Part shown: one piece after another, positions 1 through 5,224 of the stretch
Layout of the letters: the number at the start of each line of letters is the position of its first letter
Position numbering within the stretch: position 1 is the stretch's first letter
Source of the DNA: Desulfurococcaceae archaeon
GTDB lineage: Archaea; Thermoproteota; Thermoprotei_A; Sulfolobales; Desulfurococcaceae
Direction of reading: 5' to 3'
DNA: 8,019 nucleotides
Assembly: GCA_020833085.1 (NCBI GenBank)
Contig: JAJHQY010000024.1
Coordinates: 1 to 8,019 of the forward strand
Translations under genes and position numbers: made by a program
The notes under the pieces: generated by a model
Database searches by the model: none
What the model saw: the letters and a program-made list of their open reading frames with translations, nothing else
What the model was told of the DNA's origin: nothing

Positions 1-764
1 GCACTGAGCTGGAAGAGGACTTGTTCACGAGGTGGTTTAAGAACAAGTTCGCTGAAGTCGTCGCTAAGAGCACAGCTATGCTGGAAAACATGGAGATCAG
101 GAAGTACATTCAGCACGCCTTCTTCGATATGCTAGCACTAGTAGACAGGTACAGAGACTTCGAGGGCTCACGCTACATCTGCGGTGTGAGGAGTGTCTTG
201 AAGGAGTGGATTACACTGCTAAACCCAGTAATTCCTCACTTAACAGAGGAGATTAATAGCTGGCTTGGAGGTCGCGAGTTCCTCTCTACTTCATCATGGC
301 CCGGGGTGAGAGCCTACGAGGAGGACTTAGTCGTGCTAGTAGACAATATTGAGCGAGTAGTCTCCGACATCAGAGAGGTCGTGGGGCTCTTGAAGAAGCC
401 TGCTAGCAGGGTCTACATTATAGTGGCACCCGAGTGGAAGCGTGAAATAGCGAGGCTCGTGCTCAGTGGTCTTGACTTGAAGTCTGTGATTGAGACAATG
501 AGGTCTAAGTACGGATTAAAGGGCCGTGAAGTAGAGATCGTCGACGCCCACAATACTTACAAGAAAATGGATAAGTCTGAGCTAGAGAAAATAACTAAGA
601 CTACGAGTAAGCGCGAGTACGAGGTCTTAGTAGCCGCTAGAGAGTACTTGAAGAGCAAATTAGGTCTAAGCGTTGAGGTGGTCTGGGAGGAGGAGGCTAG
701 GCACAGGAGCATCCCCAGAGCAGAGCGCGCACTACCACTCAGACCAGCGCTCTTTATTGAGTAG
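1..764 (+). CDS. leuS: Leucyl-tRNA synthetase, C-terminal part (5' end outside window)
   Basis: This is the 3' end of a gene whose frame (codons from base 3) is open to the left edge, so the first Met/Leu in the frame is not a real start. About 253 residues are present. They fit the tail of archaeal LeuRS: a helical anticodon-binding bundle (the stretch with IQHAFFDMLALVDRYR and later LLNPVIPHLTEEINSWLGG, ending in a TSSWP motif), then the archaeal C-terminal extension with VYIIVAPEWK and a final RALPLRPALFIE, which closely resembles the usual archaeal LeuRS ending. The enzyme charges tRNA(Leu) with leucine in the cytoplasm. The Rossmann catalytic core, the editing domain and the HIGH and KMSKS motifs lie upstream and cannot be checked here. 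The stop is TAG at 762-764. No T-run terminator follows directly. The family call is confident; it rests on recalled family motifs rather than a search. Confidence 0.9.
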   Translation, partial: TELEEDLFTRWFKNKFAEVVAKSTAMLENMEIRKYIQHAFFDMLALVDRYRDFEGSRYICGVRSVLKEWITLLNPVIPHLTEEINSWLGGREFLSTSSWPGVRAYEEDLVVLVDNIERVVSDIREVVGLLKKPASRVYIIVAPEWKREIARLVLSGLDLKSVIETMRSKYGLKGREVEIVDAHNTYKKMDKSELEKITKTTSKREYEVLVAAREYLKSKLGLSVEVVWEEEARHRSIPRAERALPLRPALFIE

Positions 765-822
765 TGTTCAAAGCGCTTAGCGCGCGATCCACTACTCGTA
801 CTCACTACTAGGAGGCGTGATA

Positions 823-1082
823 GTGTACTGGTACAGAGACGTAGTTGAAGCCGGTGTTCTCATAGGGAGTAGCGTGGTGAATTCTACCTCGAAGGGGGAG
901 TGGCAACTGGTAGAATAGTCGGGCGCGAAGAGCTCTTGGCTACATTCAGCGGGGTAATCATTCACGTGCACGTCTACGATTCCGAGTACTCAGATCCGAG
1001 GGCTCGGGGAGCGGGGGGTTTACTAGCTGTTCTGAAGGCAAAATTATTATGGGCGGTGAAGTCTAGTTTTGTTATTTGTTAG
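823..1082 (+). pseudogene. Possible decayed or frameshifted small gene
   Basis: Two short frames run head to tail in different phases. The first (823-918) starts with GTG seven bases after a good GGAGG, encodes a peptide beginning MYWYRDVVEAGVLIG and stops at TAG 916-918. The second (900-1082) encodes about 60 residues, including a hydrophobic stretch GVIIHVHVYDSEY, and ends at TAG 1080-1082. A shift of reading frame near 900-915 would join them into one protein of about 85 residues. A good ribosome-binding site on an otherwise meaningless 31-codon frame is what suggests a broken gene. I recognise neither half, and chance open frames are a fair alternative. Confidence 0.25.
1041..1050 (+). 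promoter_or_regulatory. Possible TATA box for the MarC gene
   Basis: AAATTATTAT is the most AT-rich patch in a GC-rich gap. A start about 26 bases downstream of its centre would fall near 1072, giving a leader of about 57 bases before the GTG at 1129. That leader would contain the 12-codon frame ATG 1088 to TAA 1126, which ends two bases before the MarC start codon. No clear BRE element precedes the box, so the call is weak. Confidence 0.35.
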
Positions 1083-1128
1083 CTAAAATGTACGTGGTGG
1101 AGATGCTAGTGAAAAGAGGTGGGTAAAA

Positions 1129-1749
1129 GTGCTCGGAGAGCTAGTTGTTACTTTCATAATATACTTTATACAGCTACTAGCTATAATGAACCCGTTTGCA
1201 GTAATACCGACATTTATCTCTCTCACTCAGGCACTCGAACCCAGTGAAGTGAAGAGCATTCTGCGCAGAGCAACGATTACTGGTCTAGTAATAGTACTCG
1301 TGTTCACGCTTCTAGGCAAGTATATACTAGAGGTCTTCAACATCTCAATACCCAGCCTCAGAGTCGGCGGTGGAATAATACTAATGGTTATAGCCATTGA
1401 CATGCTCGGTGAGGAAGTGCGCACTAAGAAAATGTACAGTGGGGACATAGCAGTAGTGCCCATTGCAACGCCTCTAATTATAGGTCCGGGTACAATAACG
1501 ACAATTCTACTACTCACATCGGCTAAGCCTGGTGACCTAGTAAACCTAGTCCTGGTTCTAGTAGCTGGAGTAGCGGCCTGTATTGTCTCGTTTAGAATAC
1601 TAGCTCTAAGTAACATATTCGTAAAGTACTTGAAGGCGTCGACTGTGAGAGCCCTCGGCAGGTTCATGTCTCTAATTATTGCGGGAGTAGCAGTTGAAAT
1701 GATAGCTAGTGGAATAAGAATGTACTATGAGGGGGTGTTTAAGAGCTAG
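1129..1749 (+). CDS. MarC family integral membrane protein
   Basis: A 206-residue membrane protein of the MarC/UPF0056 family, matching the usual length of about 200-215 residues. It has about six hydrophobic segments, roughly at 4-24, 47-68, 76-97, 108-130, 137-160 and 177-198. Family signatures are MNPFAVIPTFISLT (20-33) after the first segment and PIATPLIIGPGTITT (111-125), two similar half-protein motifs that fit the internal repeat of the family. It would sit in the cytoplasmic membrane. Despite the name, a role in multiple antibiotic resistance has not held up for this family, and its transport substrate is not known. The start is GTG 1129: GAGGTG at 1115-1120, a full match to the archaeal anti-Shine-Dalgarno sequence, sits eight bases upstream. 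The gene stands alone, 364 bases after LeuRS and 151 bases before the ferredoxin gene. Confidence 0.9.
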   Translation: MLGELVVTFIIYFIQLLAIMNPFAVIPTFISLTQALEPSEVKSILRRATITGLVIVLVFTLLGKYILEVFNISIPSLRVGGGIILMVIAIDMLGEEVRTKKMYSGDIAVVPIATPLIIGPGTITTILLLTSAKPGDLVNLVLVLVAGVAACIVSFRILALSNIFVKYLKASTVRALGRFMSLIIAGVAVEMIASGIRMYYEGVFKS

Positions 1750-1750
1750 C

Positions 1751-1765
1751 GTGCTCATATAGCAC
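1751..1765 (+). other. Small hairpin just after the MarC stop
   Basis: GTGCT (1751-1755) and AGCAC (1761-1765) form a perfect 5-bp stem around a CATAT loop, beginning two bases after the MarC TAG. There is no T-run after it, so it is not a classic terminator. It may mark the 3' end of the MarC message or the 5' processing boundary of the guide RNA that begins about seven bases further on. It is short enough to occur by chance. Confidence 0.35.
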
Positions 1766-1771
1766 TACTAG

Positions 1772-1828
1772 GAGTGATGAGGAACCTTGGGTTATTGACT
1801 GGGTGATGGAGGCCCCGCATAGCTGATC
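1772..1828 (+). ncRNA. Candidate C/D box guide sRNA
   Basis: All four boxes of an archaeal C/D guide RNA occur in order with normal spacing: box C GTGATGA (1774-1780), a 14-base guide (1781-1794), box D' TTGA (1795-1798), a 4-base spacer, box C' GTGATGG (1803-1809), a 13-base guide (1810-1822) and box D CTGA (1823-1826). GA (1772-1773) before box C can pair with TC (1827-1828) after box D as a terminal stem. Such RNAs bind L7Ae, Nop5 and fibrillarin and direct 2'-O-methylation of rRNA or tRNA at the base paired five positions upstream of D or D'. By that rule the guides would pair with targets reading CUAUGCGGGGCCU (methylated at the first G) and UAACCCAAGGUUCC (at the second C after UAA). 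I could not place either in a specific RNA. D' and C' each differ by one base from consensus, which is common. It probably derives from the MarC 3' transcript or an unseen promoter. Confidence 0.6.
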
Positions 1829-1856
1829 ACTCTAGCAGTGCGGCGAGATCGTCAGG

Positions 1857-1864
1857 TATAAAAA
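1857..1864 (+). promoter_or_regulatory. TATA box of the ferredoxin gene
   Basis: TATAAAAA lies in otherwise GC-rich sequence. Transcription would start about 26 bases downstream of its centre, near 1887, giving a short leader of about 14 bases that just contains the ribosome-binding site AGGTG (1890-1894). This places the ferredoxin gene in its own transcription unit. Confidence 0.75.
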
Positions 1865-1900
1865 CCACGCCCCCTAATCTCTCACGTCTAGGTGGGGGGA

Positions 1901-2143
1901 ATGGCGAAGTACAGAGTCAGAATAGATCCTAGAGAGAACTGCATATCAGACATGGTCTGCGTCTCAATATGCCCGGATGTCTTCGAGATGAACCCAGACG
2001 ACAACAAATCACAGATCGTAGCGAAGTACAGAGAGGGCAATAACATAGCAGTCGGCATAGTGCCAGAGGACCTAGCGTCTTGCGTGCAAGACGCCGCCAA
2101 CGCCTGTCCTGTACAGATAATTCACGTCGAGAAAATCGAGTAA
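1901..2143 (+). CDS. Single [4Fe-4S] ferredoxin with Asp ligand (Pyrococcus type)
   Basis: An 80-residue ferredoxin, a small soluble electron carrier that in anaerobic archaea accepts electrons from pyruvate, aldehyde and other 2-oxoacid oxidoreductases. The cluster motif is C14-x2-D17-x2-C20-x3-C24-P, with C69-P near the end. The second cluster ligand is Asp17 instead of Cys, exactly as in Pyrococcus furiosus ferredoxin (Cys11, Asp14, Cys17, Cys56). C24 and C61 match the two cysteines that form a disulfide in that protein. The flanking residues CPDVFEMN are also shared. There is only one cluster site, and no zinc-binding N-terminal extension like that of Sulfolobus ferredoxins. The start is ATG 1901, six bases after AGGTG (1890-1894). 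A GTG at 1892 is in frame but lies inside this ribosome-binding site. It has its own TATA box and a T-run downstream, so it is likely transcribed alone. Confidence 0.93.
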   Translation: MAKYRVRIDPRENCISDMVCVSICPDVFEMNPDDNKSQIVAKYREGNNIAVGIVPEDLASCVQDAANACPVQIIHVEKIE

Positions 2144-2163
2144 GCTCTAGTCGCCTCTTGGTG

Positions 2164-2174
2164 TTTTTATTTTT
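2164..2174 (+). terminator. T-run terminator after the ferredoxin gene
   Basis: A run of ten T broken by one A (TTTTTATTTTT) begins 21 bases after the ferredoxin stop. Oligo-T on the coding strand is the usual archaeal termination signal and needs no hairpin. It separates the ferredoxin unit from the M20 gene. Confidence 0.65.
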
Positions 2175-2215
2175 CTAGCATTAACTCTACTCGTTCCCTA
2201 CACGTGTTCTCCGCG

Positions 2216-2223
2216 TTTAAATT
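2216..2223 (+). promoter_or_regulatory. TATA box of the M20 peptidase gene
   Basis: TTTAAATT follows a GC-rich CCGCG. The expected start is near 2246, about 17 bases before the TTG start codon, leaving room for the ribosome-binding site GGTG (2251-2254). Confidence 0.6.
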
Positions 2224-2262
2224 CGGAGTCCCCCTAACTAGTAGCTTAGTGGTGTAGGTCGC

Positions 2263-3495
2263 TTGGAGCTCAGCGAAGCGCGCGACTTAGCTGTGAAAAT
2301 CCTCGTGGAGAGTATTAGGTACAGGACTGTTCTCGGCGAAGACTACGAAGCCATAGTTGACTACTATAGGAGTGTGCTCCTCAATTACGGAGTACACGTG
2401 ACTGTGCACAGAGTTCCAGATGATTATGTAAAGAGGGCCTTACACGCCAAGTTCAATCCAGAGAAACCGAGATACATTCTATTCGCCAGAGTTGGAAGTG
2501 GGAGTTACACGCTACAGTTTAATGGGCACTACGACGTAGTGCCGGCCGGAGAGGGCTGGTCGAGAGACCCCTTCACACCGGTAATTGAAAATGGGAGGCT
2601 CTATGGGAGGGGGTCTAGTGACATGAAGGGGGGAATAGCGGCCGTGATCGCCTCGCTTGTGTATTTAGCTCAGACGCGTGAACCCGAAATTATAGTTGAG
2701 GCTGCCCTGGTACCAGACGAGGAGATAGGGGGGCTGACGGGAACCGGGTATCTTGTAAACGAGCTTGGCTCCAGGCCAGACTCAGTGGTAATAGCAGAGC
2801 CCTCGGGTGTAGACAACATATACACTGGACACAGGGGGCTGGTGTGGTTTATTGTAAAAGTGTATGGTAAGCAGGCTCACGGCTCAGCTCCCTGGCTTGG
2901 CGACAACGCCTTCGAGAAGATGCTTAAATTCGCGAGTAGGTTTATAGACGAGTACAGGGCTGTTCTCGAGAGCAGAGTGAGCAAGTACACTTACGAGGAC
3001 CCCAACGCCGTTAAACCCACAATAAACCCCGGTGGAGTGCTAATAGCGCCTGGAGCAGTAAACATCGTGCCCGGCGTCTCTGGGTTTAGTGTAGATAGGA
3101 GGCTTATAATTGAAGAGCGCGTAGAGAGCGTTATAGAGGAGATTAGAGAGCTCGTGAGTAGAATTAGCAGTGAGCTGGGTGTAAAGGCGGAAATAGAGGT
3201 TATTGAAAAGTCCGAGCCTGCCTACACACCCGAAGACTCTCTAATAGTAAAACTACTCAGAGAATCCGTGAAGAGCGTTCTTGGCGCAGAGCCCAAGATG
3301 ACTATATGTGTTGGCGGGCTGGATTTGAGGTACTATTCCGCTGTTGGAATTCCGGCAGTAGCGTACGGTCCCGGCACTGTCGGGGTTGCGCACAAGCCGG
3401 ACGAGTACATTGAGCTGGTGGACTTGGAGAGGAGTATAAATGTCTACGTAGATCTAGTCAAGAGGCTTGAAGAGCACGCTCGTAAACTACAGTAG
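2263..3495 (+). CDS. M20 family zinc amidohydrolase (ArgE/DapE/carboxypeptidase type)
   Basis: A 410-residue cytoplasmic metallohydrolase that cleaves an amide bond using a two-metal site. The M20 residues are all visible: H89 and D91 in NGHYDVVPAG, the bridging D120 in GRGSSDMKGG, the catalytic base E153 and metal ligand E154 in PDEEIGG, E179 in AEPSG, and H377 in GVAHKPDEYI. The inserted dimerisation domain runs from about 190 to 305, with H206 in AHGSAP. GGLDLRYYS (351-359) stands for the usual GGTDxRY motif, with Leu for Thr. Length and motifs fit the broad ArgE/DapE group, but the substrate could be an acetylated or succinylated amino acid or a short peptide, and the sequence does not decide. 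No lysine or arginine biosynthesis genes are nearby. The start is TTG 2263, eight bases after GGTG at 2251-2254; the residues that follow fit a normal M20 N-terminus. Confidence 0.88.
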   Translation: MELSEARDLAVKILVESIRYRTVLGEDYEAIVDYYRSVLLNYGVHVTVHRVPDDYVKRALHAKFNPEKPRYILFARVGSGSYTLQFNGHYDVVPAGEGWSRDPFTPVIENGRLYGRGSSDMKGGIAAVIASLVYLAQTREPEIIVEAALVPDEEIGGLTGTGYLVNELGSRPDSVVIAEPSGVDNIYTGHRGLVWFIVKVYGKQAHGSAPWLGDNAFEKMLKFASRFIDEYRAVLESRVSKYTYEDPNAVKPTINPGGVLIAPGAVNIVPGVSGFSVDRRLIIEERVESVIEEIRELVSRISSELGVKAEIEVIEKSEPAYTPEDSLIVKLLRESVKSVLGAEPKMTICVGGLDLRYYSAVGIPAVAYGPGTVGVAHKPDEYIELVDLERSINVYVDLVKRLEEHARKLQ

Positions 3496-3512
3496 CGTCC
3501 TCGCTAATTACT

Positions 3513-3529
3513 CTTAAAACACTTAAAAG
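3513..3529 (+). promoter_or_regulatory. Tandem TATA-like boxes before the ATP-grasp gene
   Basis: CTTAAAAC (3513-3520) and CTTAAAAG (3522-3529) form a direct repeat with a 9-base period. Either could serve as the TATA element. The first predicts a start near 3543, before the hairpin at 3546-3580; the second predicts one near 3552, inside it. The choice would decide whether the whole hairpin is in the message. Confidence 0.55.
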
Positions 3530-3545
3530 CGTAGTATTCTCTAAA

Positions 3546-3580
3546 GCTACTAAAGCCGAGAGTAGTGCTCGGCGAGTAGC
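3546..3580 (+). promoter_or_regulatory. Two-part hairpin in the leader of the ATP-grasp gene
   Basis: An outer stem GCTACT (3546-3551) with AGTAGC (3575-3580) encloses an inner stem GCCGAG (3555-3560) with CTCGGC (3568-3573). The two 6-bp stems are perfect, separated by a 3-by-1 internal loop and closed by a 7-base loop. It ends four bases before the GTG at 3585, so it could mask ribosome access or act as an operator at the DNA level. No riboswitch class that I know matches it. Confidence 0.5.
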
Positions 3581-3584
3581 CAGA

Positions 3585-5144
3585 GTGGCTGTTATGACGA
3601 CTAAAATAATGATCGCTGGTTGCGGGGTGGGTGCTGTTAGAGTCGCCAAGTCGCTTGTTGAGAGCGGCTACGCCCCCATCGGCGTTTACACTAAAGACGA
3701 CGAGAACTCTCCTCACAGGAAATATTTAGTTGAAGACGTAGAGGTCCCTGACTACCTCGACGTAGAGAGCTTAGTGGAGGCTGCGGTGGAAATGGGAGCT
3801 GAGGCCGTACACCCCGCTTACAGCCCCCTCGGCGAGGACCCGGAGTTCGCTCGCGAAGTTGCGAGAAGAGGCGTGATCTTCATCGGGTCTCCGCCAAGCA
3901 TCGTGGAGCTGGCGAGGGATAAAATAGCAGTTAAGATCCTCGCAGAGAAGGCGGCAGTTCCCACTCTACCCTGGAGGGAGGTTAGGAGAGTAGAGGACAT
4001 TTACGAATTCGCCAGTGTACACGGATATCCCGTAGTAGTCAAAGCCGTGATGGGTAGTGGTGGCAGGGGGTGTAGAGTTGCGTGGAGTGAGAGTGACGTG
4101 GAGAGGGTTTTCGAGGCTGTTAGAAAAGAGGCTAAGTCCGTCTATAAGGACTCGAGGCTCTACGTGGAGCCCTACTTGGAGAGCGCTAAGTACATTGAAG
4201 TTCAAGTCCTCGGTGATGGTGATAACGTAGTTCACCTCTACGAGAGGGAGATCAGTGCTCAGTTAAAGTGGAGAAAACTCGTAAAGGAGGCACCGAGTCC
4301 AGCGCTGTCTCAGAGTGAGCGCGAGAAACTAGCAGACTACGCGCTCGCAGTGGCTAGGCAGCTGAGATTTAAAGGTGTGGGCTCCATTAGATTTCTCTTC
4401 GATCTCAAAAAGCGAGAAGCCTACTTCTCAGAGGTAAAGGCCTCTCTCAAACCAGAACACACCGTCACAGAGATGACTACGGGAGTGGATATCGTGAAAA
4501 AACAAGTCGAGATAGCGCTTTACGGGGTTTTAGACCTAAAGCAGAGTAGTGTTGAGCTCCGCGGGCACTCAATAGGAGTTAGTATTAGTGCTGAAAACCC
4601 GCTGACGGGGGAGGCTTCGCGTGGTGTAGTAGTGAAGTGCAGAGAGCCGAGTGGTCTTGGTGTTAGAGTTGACCTGGGTATTGCTGAGAACTACAGAGTA
4701 ACAGACAAGCGGGAGCTACTAGTAGCTGAAATCGCTGTGTGGGCTCCTACACGCTTACTAGCTATTTCTAGGTTAAAGAGGGCTCTAGACGACTTCGTAG
4801 TAGAGGGAGTAGCTACTAATACGCAGCTCTTAAAACACTTAATTAGCTCAGAGGAGTTTACTAGTGGAGCCTATACACTGAGACTTCTAGAGGAGAAAGA
4901 GAGCTACCTGAGAGAACTAGTTAGAGAGTCCCTGGAATTGCAGTCAGCCGCTCTAGTGGCTCTACTAGAACTCGGTGTTAATAGCGTTAAGAAGCTCTAC
5001 GAGAAGGGGGCGGAGAGAGTAGTGAGCGAAGCGAGGAGAATGAGTGGCCTGAAGCGGAGTGCCTGGTACTACTACACGCTACTAAAACACGAGATATCTA
5101 CTCGCGTTAGGAAGAGTCGCGGCTCCCACTTAAAGCCCAAATAA
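3585..5144 (+). CDS. Biotin-carboxylase-like ATP-grasp protein lacking the carboxylase site
   Basis: A 519-residue protein with the biotin carboxylase layout: an N-terminal Rossmann-like domain (about 1-110), ATP-grasp domain (about 113-310), biotin-carboxylase C-terminal domain (about 326-435) and a basic helical tail (about 436-519). Aligned by eye to E. coli AccC, ATP-site residues are kept: K113 (K116), K153 (K159), the loop GSGGRG (157-162), E195 (E201), E205 (E211) and K231 (K238). But E276 is R269, N290 is K285, R292 is S287, Q294 is K289, V295 is P290 and R338 is S333; only E283 and E291 remain there. The NRGE motif near the N-terminus and the YDSMIAK motif are also gone. It is therefore probably an ATP-dependent ligase or a regulatory relative, not a working acetyl-CoA or pyruvate carboxylase subunit. 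No biotin carrier or carboxyltransferase gene adjoins it. The start could be GTG 3585 or ATG 3594, the latter preceded by GAGTGG at 3583-3588. PEP synthase follows 80 bases later with its own promoter. Confidence 0.8.
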   Translation: MAVMTTKIMIAGCGVGAVRVAKSLVESGYAPIGVYTKDDENSPHRKYLVEDVEVPDYLDVESLVEAAVEMGAEAVHPAYSPLGEDPEFAREVARRGVIFIGSPPSIVELARDKIAVKILAEKAAVPTLPWREVRRVEDIYEFASVHGYPVVVKAVMGSGGRGCRVAWSESDVERVFEAVRKEAKSVYKDSRLYVEPYLESAKYIEVQVLGDGDNVVHLYEREISAQLKWRKLVKEAPSPALSQSEREKLADYALAVARQLRFKGVGSIRFLFDLKKREAYFSEVKASLKPEHTVTEMTTGVDIVKKQVEIALYGVLDLKQSSVELRGHSIGVSISAENPLTGEASRGVVVKCREPSGLGVRVDLGIAENYRVTDKRELLVAEIAVWAPTRLLAISRLKRALDDFVVEGVATNTQLLKHLISSEEFTSGAYTLRLLEEKESYLRELVRESLELQSAALVALLELGVNSVKKLYEKGAERVVSEARRMSGLKRSAWYYYTLLKHEISTRVRKSRGSHLKPK

Positions 5145-5145
5145 G

Positions 5146-5157
5146 TACATGCATGTA
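5146..5157 (+). promoter_or_regulatory. Perfect 12-bp palindrome, possible operator
   Basis: TACATGCATGTA is its own reverse complement. It begins one base after the stop of the ATP-grasp gene and ends 21 bases before the TATA box of the PEP synthase gene. That position suits an archaeal activator bound upstream of TFB. It has no loop, so it is more likely a dimer-binding DNA site than an RNA hairpin. No protein is known to me for this exact site. Confidence 0.4.
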
Positions 5158-5178
5158 AATATGTGACTAGGTGGCGTA

Positions 5179-5186
5179 TTTATAAA
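5179..5186 (+). promoter_or_regulatory. TATA box of the PEP synthase gene
   Basis: TTTATAAA is a strong archaeal TATA box. The expected start is near 5209, giving a leader of about 16 bases that carries the ribosome-binding site at 5215-5220. Confidence 0.75.
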
Positions 5187-5214
5187 CCCTCTACTTGTCT
5201 CAGTACATCTAGAA

Positions 5215-5220
5215 GGTGAT
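5215..5220 (+). promoter_or_regulatory. Ribosome-binding site that decides the PEP synthase start
   Basis: GGTGAT (5215-5220) fully matches the complement of the archaeal 16S 3' end. It lies four bases before TTG 5225. The in-frame GTG at 5216 is inside this site and would have a leader of only about seven bases from the predicted transcription start, so TTG 5225 is the better start. Confidence 0.6.
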
Positions 5221-5224
5221 TCAG

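Larger units (their letters stand above)
765..1128 (+). other. 364-base gap with no convincing intact gene
   Basis: This stretch lies between the LeuRS stop and the MarC start. It opens with GC-rich self-complementary sequence (AAGCGCTT at 771-778). A GGAGG at 811-815 precedes a GTG at 823 that begins a 31-codon frame (823-918). That frame overlaps a second frame (900-1082, 60 codons, GTG start with poor ribosome-binding context) by 19 bases. Neither product resembles a family I know. An AT-rich box at 1041-1050 and a 12-codon mini-frame (1088-1126) lie just before MarC. I saw no tRNA T-arm, no C/D boxes and no antisense gene. Confidence 0.6.

Noticed and set aside
285..300. Box-C-like ATGATGA on the minus strand inside LeuRS
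   Set aside because: No D box is found at the expected distance on that strand, and it lies in coding sequence.
557..805. Open minus-strand frame over the LeuRS end
   Set aside because: Low-complexity Ser-rich translation antisense to a clear gene; a shadow frame. The same holds for all other minus-strand frames in the window.
765..1128. A tRNA gene in the gap after LeuRS
   Set aside because: No T-arm GGTTCRA motif or paired acceptor ends were found on either strand.
803..1774. 12-base direct repeat CACTACTAGGAG at 803-814 and 1763-1774 flanking MarC, as a possible sign of insertion
   Set aside because: One or two 12-base repeats are expected by chance in 8 kb, and there is no transposase, inverted repeat or compositional change around MarC.
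1892..1900. GTG 1892 as the ferredoxin start
   Set aside because: It lies within the ribosome-binding sequence AGGTG and would add three Gly/Met residues not seen in related ferredoxins; ATG 1901 is well spaced.
3585..5144. Reading this gene simply as pyruvate carboxylase subunit A or AccC
   Set aside because: The fold fits, but key bicarbonate/biotin residues and a metal ligand are replaced and no partner genes are present, so a carboxylase label would mislead.
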